Source: Shewanella olleyana (GTDB lineage: Bacteria > Pseudomonadota > Gammaproteobacteria > Enterobacterales > Shewanellaceae). From it: a DNA stretch of 57,973 nucleotides. Within the stretch, counting starts at the first letter, position 1, and every line of letters starts with the position of its first letter. The notes under the pieces are model-generated. The model saw nothing but the letters and a program-made list of their open reading frames with translations, was not told the DNA's origin and searched no databases. Shown piece after piece: positions 34,996 through 44,129 of the stretch. Both the position numbers and the translations under genes were made by a program. The stretch lies in the NCBI RefSeq assembly GCF_023283825.1, contig NZ_JAKILD010000028.1:1-57973 (forward strand), given 5' to 3'.

Positions 34996-36462
34996 TTATT
35001 TTTTGCGACTATTGATATGGCTCATCGCGCGCTTACGACGACGCTCTTGGCTAATCGTCAACTTCTCCGTTTTACCTTGGAATGGGTTAGCCCCTTCTTG
35101 GAAACGGATTTGAATTGGCGTACCAATCACTTTTAATGAACGACGGAAATAGTTCATCATGTAACGCTTGTATGAGTCAGGTAATTTACTCACCTGGTTA
35201 CCATGAACAACAACGATTGGCGGGTTATAACCACCAGCGTGAGCATACTTAAGCTTAACGCGGCGACCATGCACCAAAGGAGGCTGATGGTCGTCTTGAG
35301 ACATTTGCATGATACGGGTCAACATAGAAGTACTCACTCGGCGAGTCGCACTGTCGTAAGCTTCTTCAATTGATTCGTATAAATGACCTACACCAGTACC
35401 GTGAAGCGCTGAAATAAAGTGAATACGTGCAAAGTCGATAAAGCCTAAACGGCGATCAAGCTCGCTTTTAACGCTTTCTTTAAATGACTGGTCTAAACCA
35501 TCCCACTTGTTCACTGCTATCACGATTGCGCGACCGGCGTTCAAAGCAAAGCCTAATAAACCTAAGTCTTGCTCAGAAATACCGTCTTGTGCATCAATAA
35601 CCAGTAACACCACGTTAGCATCTTCAACCGCTTTCAAAGTCTTAATAACCGAGAACTTCTCGATGGTTTCATGCACTTTGCTGCGACGACGAACACCGGC
35701 AGTATCAATCAATACATACTCACGGTCTTCACGTGTCATTGGAATGTAGATACTGTCACGAGTGGTACCAGGTGCATCGTAAACCACCACACGTTCTTCA
35801 CCTAAAATACGGTTAGTCAGTGTTGATTTACCTACGTTTGGTTTACCGATAATAGCCAATTTAATTGGCAAGTTTTGCAGGCGCTCTTGCTCTGCTTCCG
35901 CTTCTTCTTCGGTGTATTCGCGAACTTCTTCACCTTCTTCATCAGAATCTTGGCGAGTAATTCCCATCGCTTCGGCATAAGGTGCTAGTGAGTACTCTAT
36001 CATGTTGGTCACACCGCGGCCTTGCGCAGCTGCCATTTGATATACTTCACCTAAACCCAATGACCAGAATTCAGCACAAGCCGAATCAGCGTCAATACCA
36101 TCAACTTTGTTGGCAACAACAAAGGTTGTCTTATCACGGCTACGTAAATGCTCTGAAATCGCTAAATCAGCAGATGTTAAGCCAGCGCGCGCATCAGTTA
36201 AAAATAATACGACATCAGCTTCTTCAATCGCAGCAAGCGACTGTTCAGCCATTTTTGTTTCGATCCCTTCTTCAGTGCCGTCGATACCACCAGTATCAAC
36301 CACAATAAATTCGTAACCAGATAAAAACGCACGACCATATTTACGGTCACGGGTTAAACCAGGAAAATCGGCGACAAGCGCATCTCTTGTGCGAGTAAGA
36401 CGGTTAAATAAAGTTGACTTACCAACATTAGGTCGCCCCACAAGGGCCACTACAGGGATCAT
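34996..36462 (-). CDS. der: Ribosome-assembly GTPase Der (EngA)
   Basis: This is a 488-residue protein with two tandem GTPase domains (G1 motifs GRPNVGKST near residue 8 and GKPNVGKST near 211). Both have DTGG/DTAG G3 motifs and NKVD/NKWD G4 motifs. A C-terminal KH-like domain follows, with GNQVSKLPDSYKRYMMNYFR and a basic tail. An acidic linker (DSDEEGEEVREYTEEEAEAE) separates the G domains. Length and order match E. coli Der, which acts in 50S maturation. It lies downstream of bamB. Confidence 0.98.
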   Translation of the reverse strand: MIPVVALVGRPNVGKSTLFNRLTRTRDALVADFPGLTRDRKYGRAFLSGYEFIVVDTGGIDGTEEGIETKMAEQSLAAIEEADVVLFLTDARAGLTSADLAISEHLRSRDKTTFVVANKVDGIDADSACAEFWSLGLGEVYQMAAAQGRGVTNMIEYSLAPYAEAMGITRQDSDEEGEEVREYTEEEAEAEQERLQNLPIKLAIIGKPNVGKSTLTNRILGEERVVVYDAPGTTRDSIYIPMTREDREYVLIDTAGVRRRSKVHETIEKFSVIKTLKAVEDANVVLLVIDAQDGISEQDLGLLGFALNAGRAIVIAVNKWDGLDQSFKESVKSELDRRLGFIDFARIHFISALHGTGVGHLYESIEEAYDSATRRVSTSMLTRIMQMSQDDHQPPLVHGRRVKLKYAHAGGYNPPIVVVHGNQVSKLPDSYKRYMMNYFRRSLKVIGTPIQIRFQEGANPFQGKTEKLTISQERRRKRAMSHINSRKK

Positions 36463-36490
36463 GATTTTGCCTCTAAAAACTTTTAAATAA

Positions 36491-36520
36491 AAAGCCCCCG
36501 GAACACACTTCCAGGGGCTC
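36491..36520 (-). terminator. bamB terminator
   Basis: On the minus strand AGCCCCTGGAA pairs imperfectly with TTCCGGGGGCT and is followed by TTTTTATTT. It lies between bamB and der. Confidence 0.75.
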
Positions 36521-36541
36521 TAATAAGGTTTACTGGTTAAT

Positions 36542-37729
36542 TTATGGCAGGATTACAGTAGATAGCTTCCCGCTACGACCTTGCACATAAATTTTGTCTC
36601 CAGCCACAACCGGCTGCGAGAATAAACCATCACTATCAACCTCAACTCGACCAGCGACTTCGCCAGTGTTGCGATCGATAAAGTGCAGATAACCTTCAAA
36701 GTCACCTACAACAATATAAGAACCAATAACGACAGGAGACGTTAAGCTACGGTTAGTTAACGTAGTATTACTCCAGAGTTCCAAACCATTGCGTCTATCT
36801 ACTGAGTAGATACGGCTATGGTCATCAACGACATAAAGTCCAACTCCTGCTGCGGCTAATTCATTGAAGCTTGAATACTTACGAGTCCAAACAACTCGAC
36901 CAGTTCTTAGCTCCATTGACACCAAGTTACCATTGTAACTTACCGCGTATAAATTATCGCCCAAAATTAACGGTTTCATGTCTACATCGGCCATACGAGT
37001 AAACTCGTTACCACCGGTTGGCGTAAACACTGCTTGTTCCCAAGCTACTTGACCGTTATTTTTGACAATAACTGATATTTTACCATCTGCGGTACCTAGG
37101 AAGAAACCACCAGAATCGTATGCTGCTGAACCTGTACCACGAAGGGTCAAGTTTGGCAGTTGCATTTCGTGGGTCCATAACTTGCTGCCATCTTCAATTG
37201 AAAATGACTCAAAGTTACCATCACTGGTATGCACAGCGACAGAATCCTCAGACACTGTAGGTGCCGATAAAAGCTCACCACTCGCAATAGCATGCCACAT
37301 GACGTCGCCAGTTTTAGCATCTAAAGCAACAAGTAAACCTGATTCGCCGCCAATAAAGACCTTATTACGGCCTACGGTAACACCAGCAGCAATACGTGCT
37401 TCTTTAGTTTTAGCCAGTGCAGTATCTTTAAATTCTGCCGCTAAATCTTTACGCCATGCGACCTTACCTGTTTCTTGATCATATGCAATGACAGTACCGT
37501 TACGGTCTGCAGCATAGACATGACCATAAAACACAGCAGGTTTCAGTTGTGAGTAGTAATCACCCACACCATGACCCACATTGACAGTCCAGTTTACTTC
37601 TGGAAATACAGTCGCTTGGATTTCAGTAAGCTCTGTTACAACTTCTTCTTCAACATCACTTGAAGAACAAGCAGATAGCATCGCGACACTTAAGCCCGCT
37701 GCTAGCAAGGTTTTGCATAAAGACTTCAT
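36542..37729 (-). CDS. bamB: Outer-membrane assembly lipoprotein BamB
   Basis: This is a 395-residue lipoprotein with lipobox MLSAC (lipidated Cys near residue 21). It is followed by eight PQQ-type beta-propeller repeats, seen as recurring G.V.W and ALDAKTGDVMWH, ELRTGRVVW and DRRNGLELWSNT patterns. BamB is the scaffold lipoprotein of the BAM complex that folds outer-membrane barrels. It follows yfgM by 12 bases, in the usual hisS-yfgM-bamB-der order. Confidence 0.97.
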   Translation of the reverse strand: MKSLCKTLLAAGLSVAMLSACSSSDVEEEVVTELTEIQATVFPEVNWTVNVGHGVGDYYSQLKPAVFYGHVYAADRNGTVIAYDQETGKVAWRKDLAAEFKDTALAKTKEARIAAGVTVGRNKVFIGGESGLLVALDAKTGDVMWHAIASGELLSAPTVSEDSVAVHTSDGNFESFSIEDGSKLWTHEMQLPNLTLRGTGSAAYDSGGFFLGTADGKISVIVKNNGQVAWEQAVFTPTGGNEFTRMADVDMKPLILGDNLYAVSYNGNLVSMELRTGRVVWTRKYSSFNELAAAGVGLYVVDDHSRIYSVDRRNGLELWSNTTLTNRSLTSPVVIGSYIVVGDFEGYLHFIDRNTGEVAGRVEVDSDGLFSQPVVAGDKIYVQGRSGKLSTVILP

Positions 37730-37741
37730 TCGGCTAATTCC

Positions 37742-38362
37742 TTATGCCTTGTTTAAGTTGTCTAGCTTCATTTGTAATGCAGGACTTGATAACGAGCCGC
37801 CATTATCAACAGCAGCTTGGTAAGCTGCTCTAGCTTTATCCATGTCGCCTTGACGCACTAAGAAGTCGCCTTTTAGCTCATCACGCTGAGCAGTAAATGC
37901 TTCATCGCTAACTTGATCTAATGTAGCTAAAGCTGTGCCTAAATTGCCTTGCTCAGCTTGTACACGAGATAAACGAATAGTCGCTAATGAAGTTAAAGAT
38001 GCACCTGGGTTTGCAGCAATGATTTTAGTGAAGGCAGCTTCGGCCTTATCTAAATCACCCGCTTCTACAGCAGCTTTAGCTGACATTAACTCAAGTAATG
38101 CTTGGTAGCCTTTTTGATCATGTTGTTGACCAAAGTCACTCACTGCCGCCATAACAGCTGCGCTGTCAGCACTATTCGCTGCGATGCTTTGGAATGCTTC
38201 AGAAGCAGCTTCAGCATTTTCGATTTTCACGTCAGAATAGTAATTCCAACCGTATAATCCACCTAGACCTACGACGGCACCAACAATGATTGAGCTACCG
38301 TAATCTTTCCAGAACTGCTTAATAGCATCTACTTGTTGTTCTTCTGTGCTATATATATCCAC
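37742..38362 (-). CDS. yfgM: YfgM-family ancillary SecYEG translocon subunit
   Basis: This protein of about 206 residues has one N-terminal membrane helix (SSIIVGAVVGLGGLYGWNYY region, about 20-38) and a periplasmic TPR-like domain of YfgM type. GTG 38362 gives the MDIYSTEEQQ N-terminus like E. coli and has GGGGA at proper distance. GTG 38368 also stays open but sits too close to that site. YfgM links SecYEG to periplasmic chaperones. It lies between hisS and bamB. Confidence 0.94.
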   Translation of the reverse strand: MDIYSTEEQQVDAIKQFWKDYGSSIIVGAVVGLGGLYGWNYYSDVKIENAEAASEAFQSIAANSADSAAVMAAVSDFGQQHDQKGYQALLELMSAKAAVEAGDLDKAEAAFTKIIAANPGASLTSLATIRLSRVQAEQGNLGTALATLDQVSDEAFTAQRDELKGDFLVRQGDMDKARAAYQAAVDNGGSLSSPALQMKLDNLNKA

Positions 38363-38411
38363 GCGCACTTCCCCTTTCTATTCAGTTCTGATTATTAGCT
38401 AAACGCTAATA

Positions 38412-39686
38412 TTAAAATAATGATTTAATCGTGGTCGCCAAATCTTCTCGGGCCACCAAAAGTTGTTCGTTCTTGTTTCTCAATGGCTTAACAGCAACCT
38501 GTTGGTTTGCAATTTCGTTCTCACCAATGATTAACGCATATTCAGCACCGCTTTTATCAGCACGCTTCATCTGCTTTTTAAAGTTACCGCCACCACAATG
38601 ACTCATGACTTTAAGCTGTGGCAGGCTTTGACGCAACTCTTGAGCAATTTTAATTGCTTCAACTAAACAGTTTTCACCCATCGCTGTGACATAAACATCA
38701 ACAACTGGAGCAACATCATTGTTTAGCTCAAGTGTTTCAAGCAGTAAAACGATACGCTCAAGACCCATTGCGAAACCAACAGCAGGAGTATCTTTTCCGC
38801 CTAATTGACCCACTAAGCCATCGTATCGACCACCCGCTAATACAGTACCTTGAGAGCCTAAGCTATCAGTAACCCACTCGAAAACTGTGCGGTTATAGTA
38901 ATCTAAACCACGTACAAGACGAGGATTAATTGTGTATTGGATGCCGACAGCGTCTAAGAGTTCACACAAGGTTGAAAAATGTGTTTTTGACTCTTCGCCT
39001 AAGTACTCCATTAGCGCTGGCGCATCGGCCAATAATGCTTGTACTTGAGGAGATTTAGAATCTAAGACACGCAGCGGGTTTGAGTACATGCGGCGCTGTG
39101 AATCTTCATCAAGTTGCTCTTTATGTTGCTCAAGAAATGCAATTAATGCATCACGGTAAGCGGCGCGCTCAGCTGGATCGCCCAGCGTGTTTAGCTCTAA
39201 CTTAACATGTTCAGTAATACCAAATGATTCCCACAGGCGCGCTGATAACATTAATACTTCAGCATCAATATCAGCACTTGGAATACCATACACTTCAACA
39301 CCAAACTGGTGGAATTGACGGTAACGACCTTTTTGCGGACGCTCATGACGGAACATGGGTCCCATGTACCATAAACGTTGTTCTTGGTTATACAGTAGAC
39401 CGTGTTCGTTACCTGCACGAACTGTTGATGCTGTACCTTCTGGACGTAACGTTAAGCTGTCTTCATTACGGTCAGCAAAGGTATACATTTCTTTTTCAAC
39501 GATATCGGTAACTTCACCAATTGAACGTTTGAAAAGATCAGTTGATTCAACAATCGGAGTACGAATTTCGCTATAGCCGTATGCACTAACCGTTGAGCGA
39601 ATAACCGCTTCTACTTTTTGCCATACTGGGCTTTGCGTTGGCAGAATGTCATTCATTCCGCGAATTGCTTGGATCTGTTTAGCCAC
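38412..39686 (-). CDS. hisS: Histidyl-tRNA synthetase
   Basis: This is a 424-residue class II synthetase. Motif 1 region is QAIRGMNDILP, motif 2 is FRHERPQKGRYRQFHQ, and the histidine-specific loops are LVRGLDYYNRTVFEW and GGRYDGLVGQLGG. Motif 3 is GFAMGLERI, followed by the C-terminal anticodon-binding domain. Length equals E. coli HisS. The start is GTG at 39686, giving MAKQIQAIRG. It follows ispG with a terminator and about 160 bases between them. Confidence 0.98.
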   Translation of the reverse strand: MAKQIQAIRGMNDILPTQSPVWQKVEAVIRSTVSAYGYSEIRTPIVESTDLFKRSIGEVTDIVEKEMYTFADRNEDSLTLRPEGTASTVRAGNEHGLLYNQEQRLWYMGPMFRHERPQKGRYRQFHQFGVEVYGIPSADIDAEVLMLSARLWESFGITEHVKLELNTLGDPAERAAYRDALIAFLEQHKEQLDEDSQRRMYSNPLRVLDSKSPQVQALLADAPALMEYLGEESKTHFSTLCELLDAVGIQYTINPRLVRGLDYYNRTVFEWVTDSLGSQGTVLAGGRYDGLVGQLGGKDTPAVGFAMGLERIVLLLETLELNNDVAPVVDVYVTAMGENCLVEAIKIAQELRQSLPQLKVMSHCGGGNFKKQMKRADKSGAEYALIIGENEIANQQVAVKPLRNKNEQLLVAREDLATTIKSLF

Positions 39687-39795
39687 GTTTTGCCTACTTG
39701 TGTTAACTCGCCTTGGCTTTGCTCAAAGTTAAATCGTTTTGCTTGATTTAAAATCGATGACCGAGGGCTTAAATTAATCTACATGCCTTACACAA

Positions 39796-39829
39796 AAATA
39801 CACCTACCATCGCTGGTAAGGTGTATTTA
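39796..39829 (-). terminator. ispG terminator
   Basis: On the minus strand ATACACCTTACCA pairs with TGGTAGGTGTAT around GCGA and is followed by TTTTTG. It is 16 bases beyond the ispG stop. Confidence 0.75.
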
Positions 39830-39844
39830 CTATCTAAAACAAAC

Positions 39845-40960
39845 TTATTCTGTTGCGTCTTTAATATCGATTCTGTTTTGCATTATCGCTGCTTTTGCAC
39901 GAATTTTAGCTTCTAAAGAATCCACTAAATCATTGTTATCAAAACGCTCTTTTTGACGTTTGCCGTCATCGTAATAGCCACTTTTGCCATGGCTACCTGT
40001 TAAACCAATATCTGAAACTAATGCTTCACCTGGGCCATTAACCACACAGCCAATGATAGAAACATCCATTGCAGTGGTTATATCTTCAAGGCGCATTTCA
40101 AGCGCATTAACTGTGTTGATCACATCAAACTCTTGACGAGAACATGATGGACAAGCAATGAAGTTAATGCCGCGACTACGAATACGCAGCGACTTTAAGA
40201 TATCAAAACCAACTTTGATTTCTTCTACTGGATCGGCGGCGAGTGAAATACGCAATGTATCACCAATACCTTCAGCCAGTAACATACCTAAACCAACCGC
40301 TGATTTCACCGAACCCGCACGTGCTCCGCCCGCTTCAGTAATCCCTAAATGCAATGGCTGTTTTATTTGCTTAGCTAATAAACGGTAAGATTCAACGGCT
40401 AAAAACACATCTGAGGCTTTTACACTGACTTTAAACTGGTCAAAGTTAAGGCGGTCTAAAATATCCACATGGCGCATCGCTGATTCAAGTAATGCTTCAG
40501 GCGTTGGCTCATGGTACTTATCCATCAGATCTTTCTCTAATGAACCACCATTGACGCCAATACGAATCGGGATATTTTTATCTCGCGCACATTCAACAAC
40601 GTTACGAATACGTTCTTCATTACCAATATTGCCAGGGTTGATACGTAAACAGTCAACGCCATATTCAGCCACTTTTAACGCGATACGATAGTCAAAATGA
40701 ATATCTGCCACCAAAGGCACGTTAACACTTTGTTTGATCAGCTTAAATGCTTCTGCTGCGTCCATAGTAGGAACAGAAACACGCACAATATCAGCACCGA
40801 CTTTTTCAAGTGCACGAATTTGAGCCACAGTCGCTTCTACGTCTGTAGTTTTGGTGTTCGTCATTGATTGAACAGCTATCGGGGCACCGTCACCGATAGG
40901 CACATCGCCAACATAAATACGACTTGAAGGACGGCGAATAATTGGAGATTCGTTATACAT
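39845..40960 (-). CDS. ispG: 4-hydroxy-3-methylbut-2-enyl-diphosphate synthase (flavodoxin)
   Basis: This 371-residue enzyme performs the penultimate step of the MEP isoprenoid pathway. It starts with the IspG motif MYNESPIIRRPS. The [4Fe-4S] ligands are visible in FIACPSCSRQEFD (two Cys) and SIIGCVVNGPGEA (third Cys). Length matches E. coli (372). It sits between rodZ and hisS, as in most gammaproteobacteria. Confidence 0.98.
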   Translation of the reverse strand: MYNESPIIRRPSSRIYVGDVPIGDGAPIAVQSMTNTKTTDVEATVAQIRALEKVGADIVRVSVPTMDAAEAFKLIKQSVNVPLVADIHFDYRIALKVAEYGVDCLRINPGNIGNEERIRNVVECARDKNIPIRIGVNGGSLEKDLMDKYHEPTPEALLESAMRHVDILDRLNFDQFKVSVKASDVFLAVESYRLLAKQIKQPLHLGITEAGGARAGSVKSAVGLGMLLAEGIGDTLRISLAADPVEEIKVGFDILKSLRIRSRGINFIACPSCSRQEFDVINTVNALEMRLEDITTAMDVSIIGCVVNGPGEALVSDIGLTGSHGKSGYYDDGKRQKERFDNNDLVDSLEAKIRAKAAIMQNRIDIKDATE

Positions 40961-40998
40961 AATCTGTTGCTCTACTACTTACATAATTACAATTAACA

Positions 40999-42021
40999 TT
41001 ACACTCTTGGTAACGTTAATCTAGCCACACGGCCTTCGGAGAAGTCAGCTAAACTGATATTCTCGCCATTAAATTGAATTGTAACCACTTGCGGCGCACC
41101 TAAGATAAGTTTAAATGGCGCAACGCCTTTCGCTTCAACAACTCGACTAGAACCTTTAACACCATCAACCAGTGTCTTTCCTGTTGCATCCACCACGTTT
41201 ACCCAGCAATCAGCAGTAAACGTCATTGATATAGCATCATTTGCTGCCAATGACTCGAGGTCAGTTTGTACACTGTCTGCATTAGTGTCTACAGCTGTGT
41301 TCACTTCAGTAACCAATGCACTCGCTGACTGTAATGTTTCAACGTCATTGTCAGCATTATCGATAATATCATTAGCTGTGTCATCCGTAGTTTGAATCTC
41401 ACTAGCCGCTTGAGTTAATGACTTTGTAGGCATATCTGAAGGTTCGATATATGCCAAATTAGGATCAATTTCTGGCTCTAATAAATCTTCAGTTTGATTC
41501 ACAACGGGAACACTTGCTGCAGCCACTTCTTCAGCTGTCGGTTTTGATAAATCAATACCGCTAAGCAATGAATCTTTTTGTACCCACCACACAACAAGCA
41601 AGGCTAGCAAAGCTAATATGATGAGGTAAGTCACTATCGTTAAACGACTATCACGAGCTTCACGAGTCGTTTTACGTGAGAAACTCTGCATTGCTGCTGT
41701 TTCGTCAGGTAATTGCTGGGCTAAACATTGCTGTAAGGCCTCTGCATCAGCTTCAACATATTTTGCGTAGTTTTTCGCATAACCTCGGGCATACGTTGCC
41801 GACGCTATATTATCAAATATATCGTTTTCAATATCTTCAATGACACTGGGACGCAAATGTAACTGGGTTGCGACTGCATCAACCGATAAACCTTTTGCCT
41901 CTCGCGCTGTTCTTAACAGCATACCTGCAGTCGATACTTCTAGTAACTCAGTTTGATCTGCATCATTCCCATCGACTTGGTTCCCGTCGAGCTGGGAGTT
42001 TTCATTGTTATTATTTGTCAT
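40999..42021 (-). CDS. rodZ: Cytoskeleton protein RodZ
   Basis: This 340-residue inner-membrane protein links MreB to the cell-wall elongation machinery. It has an N-terminal cytoplasmic helix-turn-helix domain (LRTAREAKGLSVDAVATQLHLRPSVIEDIE), a basic juxtamembrane stretch, a helix at about 128-147 (YLIILALLALLVVWWV), an acidic Thr/Asn-rich linker and a C-terminal DUF4115 beta domain (ADCWVNVVDATGKTL). Its ATG overlaps the pilW stop codon (TAATG), so translation is coupled. Confidence 0.96.
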   Translation of the reverse strand: MTNNNNENSQLDGNQVDGNDADQTELLEVSTAGMLLRTAREAKGLSVDAVATQLHLRPSVIEDIENDIFDNIASATYARGYAKNYAKYVEADAEALQQCLAQQLPDETAAMQSFSRKTTREARDSRLTIVTYLIILALLALLVVWWVQKDSLLSGIDLSKPTAEEVAAASVPVVNQTEDLLEPEIDPNLAYIEPSDMPTKSLTQAASEIQTTDDTANDIIDNADNDVETLQSASALVTEVNTAVDTNADSVQTDLESLAANDAISMTFTADCWVNVVDATGKTLVDGVKGSSRVVEAKGVAPFKLILGAPQVVTIQFNGENISLADFSEGRVARLTLPRV

Positions 42022-42803
42022 TAATGCAAAGTAGCCCTGTATTCTTTCGCTTGTTCAGAGGTGGGATATTTGGCTATTAAAGTAATGCCATAGCGTTTAA
42101 CCGCTTCATCATCCGCCAATTCTCGCGATATTTTAATTCCTAAAGCTAAACTTTCAGGCGTTTGCTGTGCCACTCGATGGAATCGCTGTAAGCTTGATTT
42201 AGCCACATCATAATCATTTTCTGCGATAGCTAAATCAATCAGTTCCATCAAGGTAGACTGTCTTCTTGGATCGTAACGTAATGCACTTTCAAAGTACTGT
42301 TTAGCCTTTTCAGGCTCACCAGCAGAAAGGCTACACACACCTAAATTTTCATAGCTTGATGCGGTGCGGGTATATTCTTTTGCGTCAATGGCATTTTTAA
42401 ACATTGCCTCTGCTTGACTAAACTTTTCTTGTTGGCATAGAAACACACCAAAGTTATTCATCGCATCACCAGTAGCGTCACTGGTATTAATTGCTTTGCG
42501 ATAGGACTCTTCAGCACGCACTACATCATCAACCGTTTGATAGTAATAAGCCATAGCGGTATGCACAGCACTTAACTGCGGCGCATACTCAACTGCACGA
42601 TTCAAATTAAACTTTGCCTGTTCCATGTTGCCACGTTGTAAGTAAGTTAACCCTAGCTGCATTCTTTCTTTAGCCGCTGAAGTTTTATCCAGTGTTCTTT
42701 CAGAAACTGGAATATCAGTACCACTATACGTTCTTTCCGTAACACAACCTACCAAAGGTAATGATATGGCAACAATAATTAAAAGCTTCGGCAATCCGTG
42801 CAT
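42021..42803 (-). CDS. pilW: Type IV pilus biogenesis/stability lipoprotein PilW
   Basis: This protein of about 260 residues has lipobox PLVGC (Cys near residue 20) and about six TPR motifs (AKERMQLGLTYLQRGNMEQAKFNLNRAVEYAP and following). PilW/PilF is the pilotin needed for PilQ secretin assembly. I chose ATG 42803; the upstream TTG at 42830 would push the lipobox deeper and lacks a ribosome binding site. It follows rlmN by 35 bases and overlaps rodZ. Confidence 0.93.
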   Translation of the reverse strand: MHGLPKLLIIVAISLPLVGCVTERTYSGTDIPVSERTLDKTSAAKERMQLGLTYLQRGNMEQAKFNLNRAVEYAPQLSAVHTAMAYYYQTVDDVVRAEESYRKAINTSDATGDAMNNFGVFLCQQEKFSQAEAMFKNAIDAKEYTRTASSYENLGVCSLSAGEPEKAKQYFESALRYDPRRQSTLMELIDLAIAENDYDVAKSSLQRFHRVAQQTPESLALGIKISRELADDEAVKRYGITLIAKYPTSEQAKEYRATLH

Positions 42804-42838
42804 ACTTCTTACGCCTATTAATCTATACAAACAAAGAG

Positions 42839-43960
42839 TTAATCCATTGTGACCGAAATAGCGTTTTCTTGCATGCGTTTTTTCGCTAATCGTTTAGTTC
42901 TGTCACGAATATCACCTGCTAATTGACCACAAGCAGCATCGATGTCGTCTCCGCGGGTTTTACGCACAATCACAGTTAACCCGTATTCCATTAATACTTT
43001 TGAAAAACGGTCAATTCTTGAATTAGAAGAGCGACCATAAGGTGAACCTGGGTAAGGGTTAAATGGAATTAAGTTAATTTTACACGGTGTCTCTTTCATT
43101 AGCTTAGCTAATTCATGAGCTTGGTCAGTGCTATCGTTAATATGGTCAAGCATCACATATTCAACAGTCACACGGCCGCGGTTGGCATTCGACTTTTCTA
43201 GATAACGGCGAATACCTGCTAAAAATTCTTGCAGTGGATATTTTTTATTTACCGGCACTAACACATCACGTAATTCATCATTTGGCGCATGAATACTGAC
43301 GGCTAAAGCAACATCAAGTGCATCGCCTAATTTATCTAACGCAGGTACAACACCTGAAGTTGATAAGGTTACGCGGCGTTTTGATAAACTAAAACCGAAG
43401 TCATCAAGCATGATGTCCATTGCAGGGATTACGTTAGCGAGGTTAAGTAACGGCTCACCCATTCCCATCATCACTACGTTAGTGATAGGACGGTCGCCAG
43501 TGTCTTTTTGGAAACCTAAAAATTGCGACACGCGCCAAATTTGGCCAACGATTTCTGAAACGGTCAGGTTACGGTTAAAGCCTTGTTGCGCGGTTGAGCA
43601 AAAAGTACACTCCAGAGCACAGCCCACTTGAGACGATACACACAAGGTTGCGCGATCTTCTTCTGGGATATAAACAGTCTCAACTTCTTGGCCTTGGCCG
43701 ACATTAATAGCAAACTTAATGGTGCCATCTTCAGACTTCTGGAAGTTAGAAATTTCAGGTGCAACCACTTCACACTTACGCGCTAATTTAGCTCGTAGTA
43801 CTTTGTTTATGTTATTCATTTCTTCGAAGTCGCTAACACCAAAGTGATAAAGCCATTTCATCAATTGATCAGCTCGGAACGGTTTTTCGCCCATTTCGGT
43901 GAATAACGCTCTCATTGCCTTACGATCAAGATCCAATAAATTGATCTTTTTCTCACTCAT
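42839..43960 (-). CDS. rlmN: Dual-specificity rRNA/tRNA methyltransferase RlmN
   Basis: This radical-SAM enzyme of about 373 residues makes m2A at 23S rRNA A2503 and tRNA A37. The cluster motif CALECTFC and the following STAQQGFNR are intact, as are MGMGEPLLN and the C-terminal catalytic Cys region DIDAACGQL. I chose ATG 43960 because GAGG lies about 9 bases upstream; the TTG at 43975 overlaps that site. A TATAAT -10 on the minus strand lies at 44006-44011. It heads the rlmN-pilW-rodZ-ispG-hisS block. Confidence 0.97.
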   Translation of the reverse strand: MSEKKINLLDLDRKAMRALFTEMGEKPFRADQLMKWLYHFGVSDFEEMNNINKVLRAKLARKCEVVAPEISNFQKSEDGTIKFAINVGQGQEVETVYIPEEDRATLCVSSQVGCALECTFCSTAQQGFNRNLTVSEIVGQIWRVSQFLGFQKDTGDRPITNVVMMGMGEPLLNLANVIPAMDIMLDDFGFSLSKRRVTLSTSGVVPALDKLGDALDVALAVSIHAPNDELRDVLVPVNKKYPLQEFLAGIRRYLEKSNANRGRVTVEYVMLDHINDSTDQAHELAKLMKETPCKINLIPFNPYPGSPYGRSSNSRIDRFSKVLMEYGLTVIVRKTRGDDIDAACGQLAGDIRDRTKRLAKKRMQENAISVTMD

Positions 43961-44129
43961 CTTGTGTAACCTCAAAAAAACCTAAAACCTGCTGGCGGGC
44001 GGCGAATTATACAGATCCTTACAAAATTTCGCCAGTGCGCGTGTATTAAAGCTTTGATACTTTCGCAACTATGCTAAAATTTCCTTGGACTAATATTGGT
44101 CTGCCATATGGAGGTGTAATTCCACCTTT